NCBI GenBank assembly: GCA_020698575.1
Contig: CM036251.1
Coordinates: 6,589,788-6,653,787 of the forward strand
DNA from: Bostrychus sinensis
Taxonomy: Eukaryota; Chordata; Actinopteri; Gobiiformes; Eleotridae
Reading direction: 5' to 3'
DNA: 64,000 bases
In this document: piece after piece, positions 22,392 through 32,935 of the stretch
How the letters are laid out: every line of letters begins with the position of its first letter
Numbering within the stretch: position 1 is the stretch's first letter
The notes under the pieces: generated by a model
Told to the model about the DNA's origin: nothing
Database searches by the model: none
What the model saw: only the letters and a program-made list of their open reading frames with translations
Made by a program: the position numbers and the translations under genes

Positions 22392-22927
22392 ATTAACAGG
22401 TTAAATTACATTTAATGGTATAAGTATAGAGCAGCACTGTCTGCTTTTGTGTAAAATGCAAACTATACACAAATATGACTCACAAGTGCCTGAGTCCAGG
22501 TTATTGTCCACAAGTTCAGGTTTAGTCCAAGTTGTGTCTGAGTCGGGTCAGTCCTGGTCTGTGAGAGGAGATGAGTCCAAACCTGAGTCAGAGCCTTCAA
22601 AACAATGACTTCATGAAGTTTGTCAAGTCTTTGAGTCTCAAAAAATAGCCCAGACTTGGGTACATCTCTGGTAAGTCAGAGCATGGCTTACAAAGTATCT
22701 TCAAACTTATAATCCATTCTGTTCTGTCAATATAAGCAACCAAATGTTTCCAATAAAAAAGCAACCCTTATTACCATTTGAAAAGCTGTTCCCCTGTTCC
22801 AGTTTGTCATTGTGATTTTTAAAAAAGTCCTGATCCTTTTTAAAAGTTTTGTCACAAACCAAAAACTTGAAGATCTCATATAATGCTCCCTGTATGAGCC
22901 AATAAACAACCATCCCCCACATACATC
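22392..22927. repeat. GAGTCC-rich repeat and unassigned DNA
   Basis: From 22480 to 22680 the sequence is again rich in GAGTCC and AGTCCAAG units like those at 21640-21870. The rest is AT-rich with no feature. Confidence 0.45.
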
Positions 22928-23673
22928 AAGCTGGGGACACACTACACGATTTTTTTTCCCGATTTTATAACGATTCACAGTTGCAGCCGAGTCTTTACCA
23001 GTCAACAACTAGTTGCAGGGAATCATAATCACCAGTCGGCCCTGAAATCCTTTAGTGTGTGATGTTCAAAGACTCGAAGTCGTTAAGTGTGTGCGCCGCA
23101 AAAACCTGCCCTGACGTCAGTCGCAAGCAATCAAACATGTTTGAATTTTAAAGCCGACTCTGGACGCACTCCTGTAGTGTGGGCTGTTTACAGATCCATC
23201 TGGGAATTCATGGAGTCCAGCGGCCGATGAAAAACAGTCGATGGCACACAGGAAATAGCGTCAGGACACAGACGAAGCAACAGGAAGCGGCGGGAAAATA
23301 TAAGCGGAAATTTGAAGAAGAGGAAAACATAAACAATCATGGCAAACAGAAGAAGAAAGTTGAGCGCTACCCAAGCGAAACTGGATACATAGCTGTTTTT
23401 TCTTTCCCTTTTTCCAAACAGATAGCTGCGCACACAACGGCAACAGCGTCCCAGGGAGCGTCCATGTTTGTTTACCATTTAGTTCTCGCAAGTTCCCCGC
23501 CAGAGTTTGCTGCGTCTGTTTGGCATCAGTTGCAGTTACAGATCTTGTAGTGTGTGAGCCCCAGTCTTTCAGTCGTCAGAACTAAATCTGCTGAAACCAG
23601 TCGTTAGTGTGTGCTCCTAGTCTTTTCAGAATCTGTAACGACTGAGAAAATCATGTAGTGTGTCCCCAGCTTC
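22928..23673. mobile_element. MITE with GCTGGGGACACACTACA ends
   Basis: The ends AAGCTGGGGACACACTACA and TGTAGTGTGTCCCCAGCTT are inverted repeats without mismatch in 19 bases. TCA lies on both sides of AGCTGGGGAC...GTCCCCAGCT, so a 3-bp target duplication is possible but not certain. The interior has TAGTGTGTG blocks in inverted order near both ends (23055-23095, 23545-23660), so it folds further. A short frame starting MANRRRKLSATQ (23338) resembles the start of some Harbinger-type ORFs but ends after 17 residues. Confidence 0.75.
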
Positions 23674-24019
23674 ACATGACCTCCAGATGGGACAGTGCCT
23701 CTCCTTGTATTACCCTTCAGGAATTTGAATGGCCCTGTCTGGAAGAGCCACAACTGTGACATTTATATTAATTATACAGGGTACACAGGGATCTTATATA
23801 CTTGAAGGTCTCGGTGTTTGGCTTCGCTGGAAAAAGCTGACAACCCCCAGACATTTCCTCTTGGTCTTTTAATAAGAAGACATGCCGAGTCAGTATTATT
23901 TTCTTATGAAGCTGAGGTGACGGAGGCAGAGCTGACTGGTGGGAACTTTTAATTGAGAGAGACTGGGCTTACTTAACGCTTTCTTTTCAAGGATTGCTGT
24001 AACTTTGAAACCCTTCCAT
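23674..24019. other. No gene seen
   Basis: Unassigned DNA, moderately complex, without repeat matches that I can see. Confidence 0.4.
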
Positions 24020-24420
24020 CGACTAAATTATGCTCTGTGAGACTTGAGTTCAGAGATGCTGGCTTTTCATGCAAGGAGCGAGTTGTTTTTGCACCAAGGA
24101 GATCTCTGACTATTCACCTGGCTGTGTTCAGAAAGGTAAAAAAGAAAAGGGGGGCCTGGGCTGGTTTGGTTGCTTGTGTGAGGTCCGACGGTCGGCTTTG
24201 GGCGCCGCGAGAGGAATCAAAGTGTGTCTGGGTTAATCTCGGACATGGAGAGGCTTTTTTTGATCTGCGCTCGGCTCCTTCACAGCCGTGTCACGCTGAG
24301 TTACACGAGCGTTTGCAGGTTTGACTGATGTCGCCTGAGCTGCTGCTGCGGAGGCGGTGACTCAAACGAGGATGAGGTTGGAGACCGTGAGGTGCGGATG
24401 TGTCCCCACCTCCAACACGG
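24020..24420. other. CpG-richer unique block, possible promoter or 5' exon
   Basis: The block contains GGTCCGACGGTCGGC, GGGCGCCGCGAGAGG and GCTGCTGCTGCGGAGGCGG, far more CpG than the flanks. A plus-strand frame (24037-24324, 95 residues) starts near the block, but its sequence matches no family known to me. A GTTCAGAAAG/GTAAAA junction near 24130-24140 would fit a splice donor. No terminal repeats are seen. This is the best place in the window to look for a first exon or an enhancer. No gene model is proposed. Confidence 0.35.
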
Positions 24421-24660
24421 CAAGTTTTTCTTTTCTTTTTTAATGAATTATTTTACATTTAAATTTGTTTTTTGATTTGGAATTTAGCATGTTCACTGTT
24501 TGCTGCCTAAACTGAAAAGTAGTGCCCTGGAGAACATTCACTTTCTCTGTGATGTGAAGTGGGTCCTGAACTCCTTCCTTTCAAGCCTGTTTCCAACCAA
24601 ATCAATCTTTTCTGACAACTGTAACCTCCCTGTTTTCTAATTGGCTCTGTCTATCTAATT
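24421..24660. other. Unassigned DNA
   Basis: AT-rich DNA next to the CpG-richer block, with nothing recognised. Confidence 0.4.
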
Positions 24661-25062
24661 CAGGCATGTCCAATGTGTGGCCCGGGGGCCATTTGTGGCA
24701 CGGGCTGAGATTTCATATGGCCCTTGGCTTCTAAAAGAAAATGCATTACTTATGGCCCTCCAGTGTTTCTGTAGCTTTGTCTGTACATTTGTGTATCTTA
24801 TCAATTTTTCTAATAAGCTTTTAAAAAGTTGGTTGAGAAATAATTGTAGTTGGATTGTTTATGTTCAAAGATGTCATTTTGTTTGGACCTGTTTTAGATT
24901 TTGCTATATAATTTATAATTATTGGGCTTTTGAAAACAAAATACTTCAAAAGTAATTCATATTGTATGTGCGTTCAGTTCCTAGAAAGGAGGGACTGTTG
25001 GCCCTTGAACATTTGCACATCTTCAGATCTGGCCCTTTTGGGAAAAAGTTTGGACACCGCTG
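24661..25062. mobile_element. hAT non-autonomous element, perfect TSD
   Basis: Ends CAGGCATGTCCAATG and AGTTTGGACACCGCTG are inverted repeats with mismatches, of a GTGTCCAAAC type that is common among hAT elements. ATCTAATT flanks both ends (24653-24660, 25063-25070). It is 402 bp. A 92-residue frame (24677-24955) lies inside but has no transposase features. Confidence 0.88.
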
Positions 25063-25070
25063 ATCTAATT

Positions 25071-25850
25071 GCATTCAGATGTAGTTTATTCAGCATCTAT
25101 TTGATCTGCCTCTTGGAAATGGAGCTTGTTGTCTACAAGAGAAGAGAAAAGTATAGAATATAGAGTTAGTGTAGGGGGTTTTGTATGCAAACATTCAATT
25201 TTCAAAAGTGTTCAACTTGACACATACAAAGACTAATAACATGTGGTTGTATTGGCAAATATTAATTTGTCAAAACAAGGTTACTGGAGCAAAAACTGTT
25301 CAAATTGTTTTTTCCAGGTAACCTCAGATCAAACACAGATAATGGAATAAACTATGCATATTTGTACCCTTTTTGCACAAGTCTTGTTTAGCTATAGATA
25401 GAATTTTCTGTAATTTATTGCCCAACCCTAATGATTGAAATAGCACAGAAAGTAACTAGATTCTTTTTATAGAACGTACGTTTACTTGAGTGAGTTTTGT
25501 AAGGGGGAAAAAAAAGCCTTTTCCTTAAATAAATGTTTAAATATTAAAGTTAAACTACGTTTTGATCTCAGTGCGCACGCTTGACTTGCAGAAGATTCTT
25601 GATTCAATTCTAGCTCAGGACAAAAAAGAAGATTTTGCAAAAACATTCAAATATATTTTCTTCTTTACTACATTTAATACTTTTTTACTTTTACTCAAGT
25701 AAAATTTATGTGAAGTATTTTTACTTCTGTTTTTTAATATTACGTATTTTAAAGTACCCATGACGAGAGAGATTTTGAGCACTTCTTCCTCCATTATTCT
25801 CACTGGTACTTTCCCTGAATTAGAGAATATTTTGGCTATTGTCAATCCAG
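25071..25850. repeat. Local repeat copy a and AAAGTACT-type repeat
   Basis: At 25071-25143 the segment GCATTCAGATGTAGTTTATT...CTGCCTCTTGGAAATGGAGC matches the left part of the blocks at 25851-26148 and 28768-29040. From 25480 to 25760 the sequence carries ACTTGAGTGAGTTTT and ACTTTTACTCAAGTAAAATT motifs of the dispersed repeat that is also at 42430-42860. Nothing coding. Confidence 0.5.
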
Positions 25851-26148
25851 TTGCATTCAGAGGTTTTTAAAATTTGTGTCCATTTGTTCTGCCTCCTGGA
25901 AATGTAGCTCAAACCAACAGGCACCAGGCTAATTCTTTGTTCTCATTAATAAAAATGAAAAAAATTGGATGGCATGATTACAAAGACTACAGATAATGAA
26001 TTCTAAATTGTGTAATCAGGTTAGAAAATTGCACAGGCTTCGTTGTTAGTTATTTTGGGGTTGACATTCATATGTAAATCTTGAATTTGTAGTGCGCAGA
26101 GTATAAAGAAAGCACCTTAATACATACAACATGCTCTTCTTTAATGAG
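25851..26148 (+). repeat. Local direct repeat, copy b
   Basis: The block from TTGCATTCAGAGG to CTTTAATGAG matches 28768-29040 in the same orientation and, over its first 70 bases, 25071-25143. Shared landmarks are GGATGGCATGATTA (GATGGCATGATTAG in the other copy), TAAATTGTGTAATCAGGTTAG and CACCTTAATACATACAACATG. Many substitutions and small indels separate the copies, so the duplication is old. No repeat class is evident. Confidence 0.7.
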
Positions 26149-26343
26149 AGGAATGACTGCAGTTAGATATCAGGGCCGTGGTTAGTGCATTGTACAGCCA
26201 GACCTACAAATCCTACTTGACCATGATGATTTATCGTGTGGAGTGACTTTTTTTGCAATCCTGTCTGTTTTTCACATTGGTTGTGTTATGTTTAAATTGC
26301 ATGGGTCCAGTAGCAGCTTTAAATGTTGCAACTATCCCCTTTT
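26149..26343. other. Unassigned spacer
   Basis: AT-rich, nothing recognised. Confidence 0.4.
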
Positions 26344-26916
26344 ACACTGTAAAAAAAATCTGTAAATTTTACGGTAAAAAATTGGCAGCTGTGGTTGCCA
26401 GAATTCTACCGTAAGAACTACAAGAGGCCTGTATTTCATTTTACAGTATAATTTTATCACAAATGTTGTTTTTACAGTTTTTGACTTGAGTTTTTATTAT
26501 TATTTACTGCAAAATAAAGTTATCTTTCAAAAAAATAGGTTAATGTATATTTTAGTTTGTGACTTATGTTTTAATCAACATTTACTGTAAAATTTAAAGT
26601 TATTATCTTTCAAAAAAATAGATTAATGTATATTTTAGTTTGTGACTTATGTTTTAATCAACATTTACTGTAAAATTTAGTTAAAATTTAGTTTTAGTTA
26701 AAAGTTATTATCTTTTGAAAAGGTGTTAAACTGTAATAAAGACAGGACTCAATTTTTTTAACAGTGCTATACTGTATACATTACAAAAAATAAAACTAAA
26801 AAATACAATTTTGCCTTATTTTTAATATTACAGTTAATTACCGTAACCAAACGGTCTTTTACTGTTGAGATTTTACAGATTTTTACCATGAAATCTACAG
26901 ATATTTTTTACAGTGT
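26344..26916. mobile_element. ACTGTAAAA-ended MITE with an internal tandem
   Basis: Left end ACACTGTAAAAAAAATCTGTA and right end TACAGATATTTTTTACAGTGT are inverted repeats. TA can be placed outside both CACTGT...ACAGTG ends, as in Tc1/mariner elements. Near 26370-26420 is the GGCAGCTGTGGTTGCCAGAA block, which recurs in reverse at 34200-34225 and 34500-34525. Inside, an 83-bp unit (starting TAGRTTAATGTATATTTTAG at 26536 and 26619) is duplicated. Confidence 0.75.
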
Positions 26917-27782
26917 ATTTAAAAAAAATGGCTTTGTTGCCTAAATTCCACAGAGACAGGAGTTTCACAGGAAATCAGGGAGAGAGAAGGAATGACCATG
27001 TACTCCTTCTGCCCTCTAAACAGCAAACAAAAAATAGTCTGCTTCTTTCTAAAGAGATGCCAGGCCAAATTTGAAATGTCCCTCTGTAAACTTTTCTGCA
27101 GGAGTTGACTTCTGTCCAACCAACTTCTCTTGAGTGCCAGTCTCCCTGCACTCTCCTCCATTTACTGAGAACGATTTGGGCCAAAATAAATAAACACTTC
27201 TACGAACAAATCTTGACTTCAGACAGGCCAATATTACCCAGTCAACCATTATCCCAGTGTAGTGTAGTGCCAGGTTCCTACAACTGAATCCGACAATTAT
27301 GATTTCCACTCTGCAAAAACAAAACAACCCTTTTATCTAAATAGAAAACAAAGCACAAGTTTAAATTGTCATTGTGAAAGTATGACATAATGTGGGCCTC
27401 TTAATGCTAGCAGGCTACGGCACTGAAACTCATCAACAGACCGTGCAAATGTGTGCAACTTAACATTGAGTTTCAGGTCGTTTTCTTGTTTATTTTGGTT
27501 TATGTGAGTTCCTAATTACCACATTACATGCTATCACTGCTACCATTATTATTATTATTATGTCCAGTGCAGCACATTAGCCACTGCTGCCTGTAAACCA
27601 GAAAGAAACAGAAGGTATAATGGCAGCAGGAAGCTTGCAGCTGCATTGAATTTTACCTTTACCTAATTTTACCTAATTACACAAAATGTAGCGGAGTCTG
27701 CATGTGCTGCCTGTGTTACTGTGGGTTCTAAATTGCCCATAGTGAACATATAAATTCACTATATATAAGTGTATGGTTCATG
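26917..27782. other. No gene seen
   Basis: Several overlapping frames on both strands near 26919-27327 exclude each other and match no family. A TTA run lies near 27546-27561. Confidence 0.45.
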
Positions 27783-28222
27783 GACATCCTCGTGTTCGGA
27801 CAATTCGTGGCAACAAAACTATCTACTTCAATTTCTATTCAACAGTTGGATTCCGCCTGGATTTTTAAAAAATAAAACATGTATATCTTTCCATTACTTT
27901 GTTTATTTGGCACAAATTTTGCTGCAGTAGACCAAGATATGTGAAATTTTCAATTTATGTTATTTGCTTCACTACAGGAAGGAAAAAGGCTTTTTTGGAG
28001 GCAAATATGTGTTTTTTTTTTTTCAGGCGGAAATTAGAATAATCCATTTCAACCTCAATTTATGGTCAAACAATATAATTTATTAATATTATTTCTCTTC
28101 CACAGTAATCCCCAAAGTCCACCAATTAATTTGCTACCAAGGTTAGCTATGTACACCTAGTAAATGCTAAGTAAAACCTTAATAAATGTAGATATAGAAT
28201 TTTTGGGAAAAAGGGCTCAGAG
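27783..28222 (+). repeat. 440-bp direct repeat, copy 2
   Basis: Copy of 21955-22391 in the same orientation (see there). It continues on the right into GGCGCCACCTAAGG, which the first copy lacks, so the right edge is the end of the shared sequence. Confidence 0.8.
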
Positions 28223-28767
28223 GGCGCCACCTAAGGCTAGGGTGACCGCCTCAAAAAGTACAAAAAGTGGGACAACTTGTGAGATTTGATGGGACAAGTT
28301 GCAACGGACTCAAAAGATAAATGTTTTGATATACAGATCTAACTTACCAACTTACTGAGAAGTTAGCAAGTTGCTTTAGTTTAGGACCTATAAAACATAT
28401 GATTTGCTGTTTTTATTCCACAAAAAACATTTTGCAAAGTAATGTCTTTACTTAGACTTTGTATTGGCTTTGTACTTTATCTGATGGAATAAAAAAGATG
28501 GAGCAGAAAGAAACCAAAGCTCTCAGTCTGCATTTTCCTAAGGCCCATAGTTGCTCGAATAAGCTCTAGTCATTCATCACCCCCGACAGGAATAAGCAGA
28601 AGAAGATGAATGAATGAAATATATGACAAAATGCTTAAGTCCTTTCTCCTAAATAAGTTACTACTGCATCCAGCCCCATTTTTAACTAAATTCAGTCCTT
28701 TATGCCTTGTTTCTGTGATTGGTTGTATGTCCCGCTTTGTTTGCTGCATCCATTATATTTGTCCTTT
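28223..28767. other. No gene seen; SINE tail at 28540-28615
   Basis: At 28540-28615 AGTCATTCATCACCCCCGAC, AGGAATAAGCAG and ATGAATGAATGAAAT match the tail side of the SINE at 52003-52343 in the other orientation. The rest is unassigned. Confidence 0.45.
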
Positions 28768-29040
28768 AGAGGCTTTTTATTTGTGTCCATTTGCTTCCTG
28801 GAAATGCAACTCAAATCAACAGGCACAAGACTAATTCTTTGAATTCATGAATACAAAATAAGATGGCATGATTAGAAAGATTACAGATAATGGATGCTAA
28901 ATTGTGTAATCAGGTTAGGCAAATTAGAGGCTTGTTGTTAGTTATTTTGAAGTTGGCATTCATAAGTAAATAGAGAAAGAATTTGTAGCGCGCAGAGAAT
29001 AAAACACCTTAATACATACAACATGCTTTGCTTTAATGAG
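28768..29040 (+). repeat. Local direct repeat, copy c
   Basis: Matches 25851-26148 in the same orientation, 2.9 kb away. See copy b for shared landmarks. A TAGCGCGCAGAGAATAAAA stretch (28986 onward) is the counterpart of TAGTGCGCAGAGTATAAAG in copy b. Confidence 0.7.
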
Positions 29041-29069
29041 GGTCATCAATATGCAGCTGATTAGAGAGC

Positions 29070-29165
29070 AGGGCAGCAGAATGGCTAAGTGGTTAGTGCT
29101 CCTGCCTCTTAGCAAGTATTTATTTATTTATTTATAGTTTATTTGATAGGGACAGATTAGAGCTG
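29070..29165. repeat. SINE head scrap and LINE-tail scrap
   Basis: CAGAATGGCTAAGTGGTTAG near 29078 resembles the SINE head. The TTTATTTGATAGGGACAG stretch near 29139-29157 is the tail-proximal motif of the LINE at 1498-2380 (minus-strand orientation). Confidence 0.45.
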
Positions 29166-30655
29166 GGCGATTTATCCTAAAAAAAAATCTCAAATTTTTT
29201 CACAAAAATTTCAATTTACGATTTAAAAACAATTTTTTCCCCCACTTACTTAATCAAACTGAAGACAACAGAGAAATTGTCCAAAACAACTTTAGCTTTA
29301 TTTATTATTTTACAATTTTAGCTTTTTGATTTCCTCTGGAGGCGTTCGTGTGCAAATTTGACCTCGGCAAGTGGTATTTTCCATAATTCCCATAGCACAT
29401 GAAGGCAGCATTAGTTCACATCAGGAAAACTAAGACTATGAACTCTGTGACTTACTGCTCAAAGTATACACAGAATAACTTCCCAAAAACTTTTCTATTG
29501 TCATTTAAACTCCAGCAACCCAAGGTTAAAATGGCAGCTCACAAACAAATGGCTTTTTGTTGCTCGTAAATCGATCTCGACTTCCCCTTTTTCTTTTATT
29601 GTTTGGTTTTATTTTCTTCTATGTCCTTTAATATTTGCCCTTGTCTCATTCTCGCTCTTATCAAAAAAAGCCAGAGCGACCGGGGGAGTGACTGCTGCGG
29701 TGACGCTTAATAACACTCAGTGGGTGACTTGTTAGTCCCAGTTATTTCCTCAGCGTGACCTGAAAGAAGATATCAATCCTGCCTTTTGGCTTGTATTTAT
29801 AGACTTCATTTTCACCTCATTATTATGCACAAATCTGTCCTTTGTGTCGTAATTTTCACGGTTGATTTGAGATTTAAATATTCATTTGAAATAAATATTC
29901 TAGTGTTTACCTGCCAGTATCTGATGGACCTTGATAAAAGTGTCTCTATGGGGCTAGATTTGCTTAAATAACACATAAATATTCAGGTGTTGTAGCCTTT
30001 AATCATGTAAAGTCCGCTCCAATGCTTCCTCTGCATCCACTGTTGTGATAATTGATTTGTGTTTGCTGTGTCTTGGTGATGTTTTGATCATAAATTGTAG
30101 TAATGGACGATAAGAGATGTAAGGTTCAACAATGATACGCGTGTACAAGCAAATACGTCTCAGAAATGGCTTTAATTAGCATAACCGCAGCTGTAAAACG
30201 CTCCTGTAAATCAAAGCGAGTTTGTTTTGGTCATGACCGAGGCGATTTAAAAGCCATTTGGAAATGAAAGCACTTGTTTGTGTTGACAGAAATATCGAGT
30301 ACATACATGATGCACAGAGGGCGGTGTTACAGATGAGGAACAACCTAAAGGGCTTTGAAGACTCACAGGCCACAGTACTGCGTGTTTCTAGCTAATTTCA
30401 CACAAGTGTTCTTTCTTGTGGCAGTCCTAAGCCCAGATAAATGGTGGATGCTGCACACTAGAAAGCAAATTAACCCCGAGAAGAGAAACGCTGATAGGAA
30501 AGAAGGTGCAGTAGACTACAAGGTGCAGTGTGGGACTTATTTTATCTCAGAAAAACAGATTATTCACCTCATAGAAAACCTTTTACTATCTGTGAATTTA
30601 ATTGTTGAGAATTTGCATCCTGTGACAAGATTTGGCCACTCATGCTCACGTAAAG
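29166..30655. other. No gene seen; candidate unique DNA
   Basis: At 29166 AGAGCTGGGCGATTTATCC looks like a broken hAT end without a partner. From 29640 to 29780 and from 30120 to 30340 the sequence is complex with GATTAGC, TAATTAGCAT and GGTCATGACC-type motifs and no repeat match in the window. These could be regulatory DNA, but nothing proves it. A long plus-strand frame at 30355-30978 is a chimera of flank and LINE sequence. Confidence 0.4.
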
Positions 30656-30745
30656 CAGTGGTTCCCAATCTTTTTTGTCTTTGTTACCCTCTGGGCTTTT
30701 TGAACATATCTGAGTACATTTTCAGCTTTGTACTTACTTTAAACT
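30656..30745 (+). mobile_element. hAT (Charlie-like) left-end fragment
   Basis: CAGTGGTTCCCAATCTTTTT starts here and is a recognisable hAT terminus, but no matching right end follows before the LINE piece at about 30746. It is a truncated copy. Confidence 0.5.
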
Positions 30746-30978
30746 ATGGCGATACGGGCTCTACATTCACTGAGCTGGCTCGCTTTCTCCATGGCTTAGC
30801 ACCAAAGCACATCTCTGACCTGTTGGTCTCATATGAACCATCTCAGACTCTGAGAACCTCAGGGACAGGTACTCTGCTGGAGCCCAGAGTCAGGACTAAA
30901 CTCGGTGAAGCAGCGTTTCAGTTTTCTGCAGCTAAACTCTGGAGCAGTCTCCCTGACGATGTTAGACCTCTACTCTGA
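30746..30978 (+). pseudogene. L2 ORF2 C-terminal fragment
   Basis: About 75 residues of the extreme C-terminus of an L2-like ORF2 protein, with no catalytic residue left. The open frame starts upstream in unrelated DNA at 30355, so a long predicted protein there would be false. The last 10 or so residues expected at the C-terminus of this family are missing because of a stop after DDVRPLL. Confidence 0.75.
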
Positions 30979-31210
30979 CAATGTTCAAGTCCAGACTTAA
31001 AACTTTTCTTTTTAGCTGTGCATATGACAACTGAAAGTGTTTTATCTTCACTCTATTAATTTACTTTTAAATTGATTCTTAATTATATTTTTTATTTGAT
31101 TTTACTGTTTTAATAGTAATTCTTGTCTATATACTTTACACGTCTTTTTTTTTTCTGTAAAGCACTTTTAATTACTCTGTGTATGAATTGTGCTATACAA
31201 ATAAACATGC
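30746..31210 (+). mobile_element. L2-type LINE 3' end, ORF2 remnant
   Basis: The plus-strand frame reads in order LHGLAPKHISDLL, TLRTSGTGTLLEPRVRTK and AAKLWSSLPDDVR, blocks typical of the end of L2-type LINE ORF2 proteins of fish. The stop is near 30976. The 3' untranslated part ends in GTGCTATACAAATAAACATG, the short tail of L2-like elements. The upstream reverse transcriptase is missing, so this is a 5'-truncated dead copy. Confidence 0.8.
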
Positions 31211-32850
31211 CCTGCCTATTTTCCTTTACAGACAGAGGAATGCTTGTGAGCCCACATATATACCGTATAATATTGTTCCCTTGGGAAAATTGATCATGGA
31301 CTTGTGCTGTAGGGCCTTAAAATAAAAACAGATAAGATACAAAGCATCCACAGCCACATCACATCTGCTCACATTTGCATAATACATTCTCAAAAGAAAC
31401 ACCAAGAACATCGCCCAGTCCCAGTTTTATTCATTATTATTGAAGAGTCCTATGCATCTTCCCCTTGATTTTTACTGCGCTGTTAAATTGTTGCATAAGT
31501 TTTGTGTCTAACTGTGCAGATAGGTTACCATACCAAGAGTTAAACCATATCTCACCAGCTATAACATAACATATAACACTGTCTGCAGAGGAATCTAGAA
31601 GAACCAGTGTAGAGTTCACTTGATCAAATACTGTGCATTAAAAATATGGATCTATAATAAAAAACAACTTCTTTACGAGTGGAAAATGGTCGAACAACAG
31701 AACATGAGCATGTTTTTGTACTGCCCCCATGTCTCTACATTTTGGTCTGATTAAAATATGATAATGAATATGAATAAAATGTCATTAAATAAAATCATCT
31801 TGCATTAGCAGGTCTAATTAGCCCCTATAACCAAATGAACATCGACATAATTATATAATTATCACAAAATAAGTTAAAATTAAACAATCAGAAACAGCAA
31901 AAAACTATTAGAGTAGTTTTAAAATGACTTTCCTCAATGCAAAGCCTAAAATGTGCTTTTCCATGTGTCTCTTTATCCTGTTATTTGATAAAGTGGGACA
32001 CAGTGGTAATATAATTTGGTATTTTTTCTTGTAGAGACTTTGACATCGTATTTAAGTTTGTTTTAATTGGAATTTGGAACAGCACTGAGGCGCAGATGAC
32101 GTGGATCACTCCGAAGTGAAGGATCCTGGCAAATGAGAAACCCCCAAATTCACCCCTTCTTTCAAGTTAAGAAGTAACCCCCTTTTTCCAAAGCGCACCT
32201 GTCTCTTTAACTCTAAATTTAACTTGACACGTATCCACGCAGTGCTCCCTAAAACCGTGGTTATTTGTGCACTCTGCTTTTATAATGGTCCCAAACACAT
32301 GCCACATCCGTGTGAACTTCCATTTCCTGAGCAGGTGAATGGTGATGAAAGCACTTTGAGAAAATCAGAGAACACACTCAAAATGTTCCTCTTCAGGTGA
32401 GAGTCCTGGGGGAGCGCAGCGTGCATTAGGAAAATGTTGACCGCATTTTTTGCTTTAGAAAAGCGGTCTAAGAAATTTAAACTTGAGTGGGCCTTTACAA
32501 AACAACCCTCTGCCCACTTCCACTCCAGCCCCAGTGCACTCAGGCTTTTGGGACACTCTGAATGTTCCTTTGATCACAGAGTATGCTCCAAACAAAGTGC
32601 TCATGCTTTGGGACACTCTTCGCTCACTCTCAGGAGCTCTTCATTACCAGCGTTACACAGAGCAGCATTAGGCTTTTCTTAGAAAAAGATGAGAGAGAAT
32701 CTGTCTAAAGAGTAAATCAAAAAATGTTGAAAATAAGGTTCGGACATCGGCAAAGGGATAAGGCTCATTTATAGATACACGTTCTGTCTGTTTTCTGTGT
32801 GCATGCTGTCGTACGTTGGTCTGTTTCCCAGAGCTTGTGGCTAGGGACAA
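31211..32850. other. No gene seen
   Basis: About 1.6 kb of mixed DNA. No inverted ends, no repeat shared with the rest of the window, and only short overlapping frames (31226-31619, 32434-32850). Confidence 0.4.
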
Positions 32851-32935
32851 ATGGAGCAGTACATGTGTTGACCATTGGCGGCGCTAGTGAACACAGCTTA
32901 CAGGCACAGCAGAAGAAACAGCTGAACTTTTAAAG
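32851..32935. repeat. Repeat shared with 14685-14775
   Basis: GAGCAGTACATGTGTTGACC...GGCGGCGCTAGTGAACACAG recurs from 14685. Same orientation, several small differences. Class unknown. Confidence 0.65.

Noticed and set aside
23179..23550. 123-residue protein
   Set aside because: It lies wholly inside the MITE at 22928-23673 and opposite frames are equally long.
24037..24324. Confident coding exon
   Set aside because: The frame has no recognisable domain and its composition follows the CpG-rich block, so I list the block only as a candidate promoter or 5' exon.
25370..25430. hAT right end (TTGCCCAACCCTA)
   Set aside because: No matching left end or 8-bp duplication could be found.
21955..28222. 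LTR pair of a retrotransposon
   Set aside because: The repeats lack TG...CA ends, TATA box, polyadenylation signal and a primer-binding site; no gag or pol lies between them.
30355..30978. A 207-residue host protein
   Set aside because: Only the last 75 residues have similarity, to an L2 ORF2 C-terminus; the rest is flank and a hAT scrap read through by chance.
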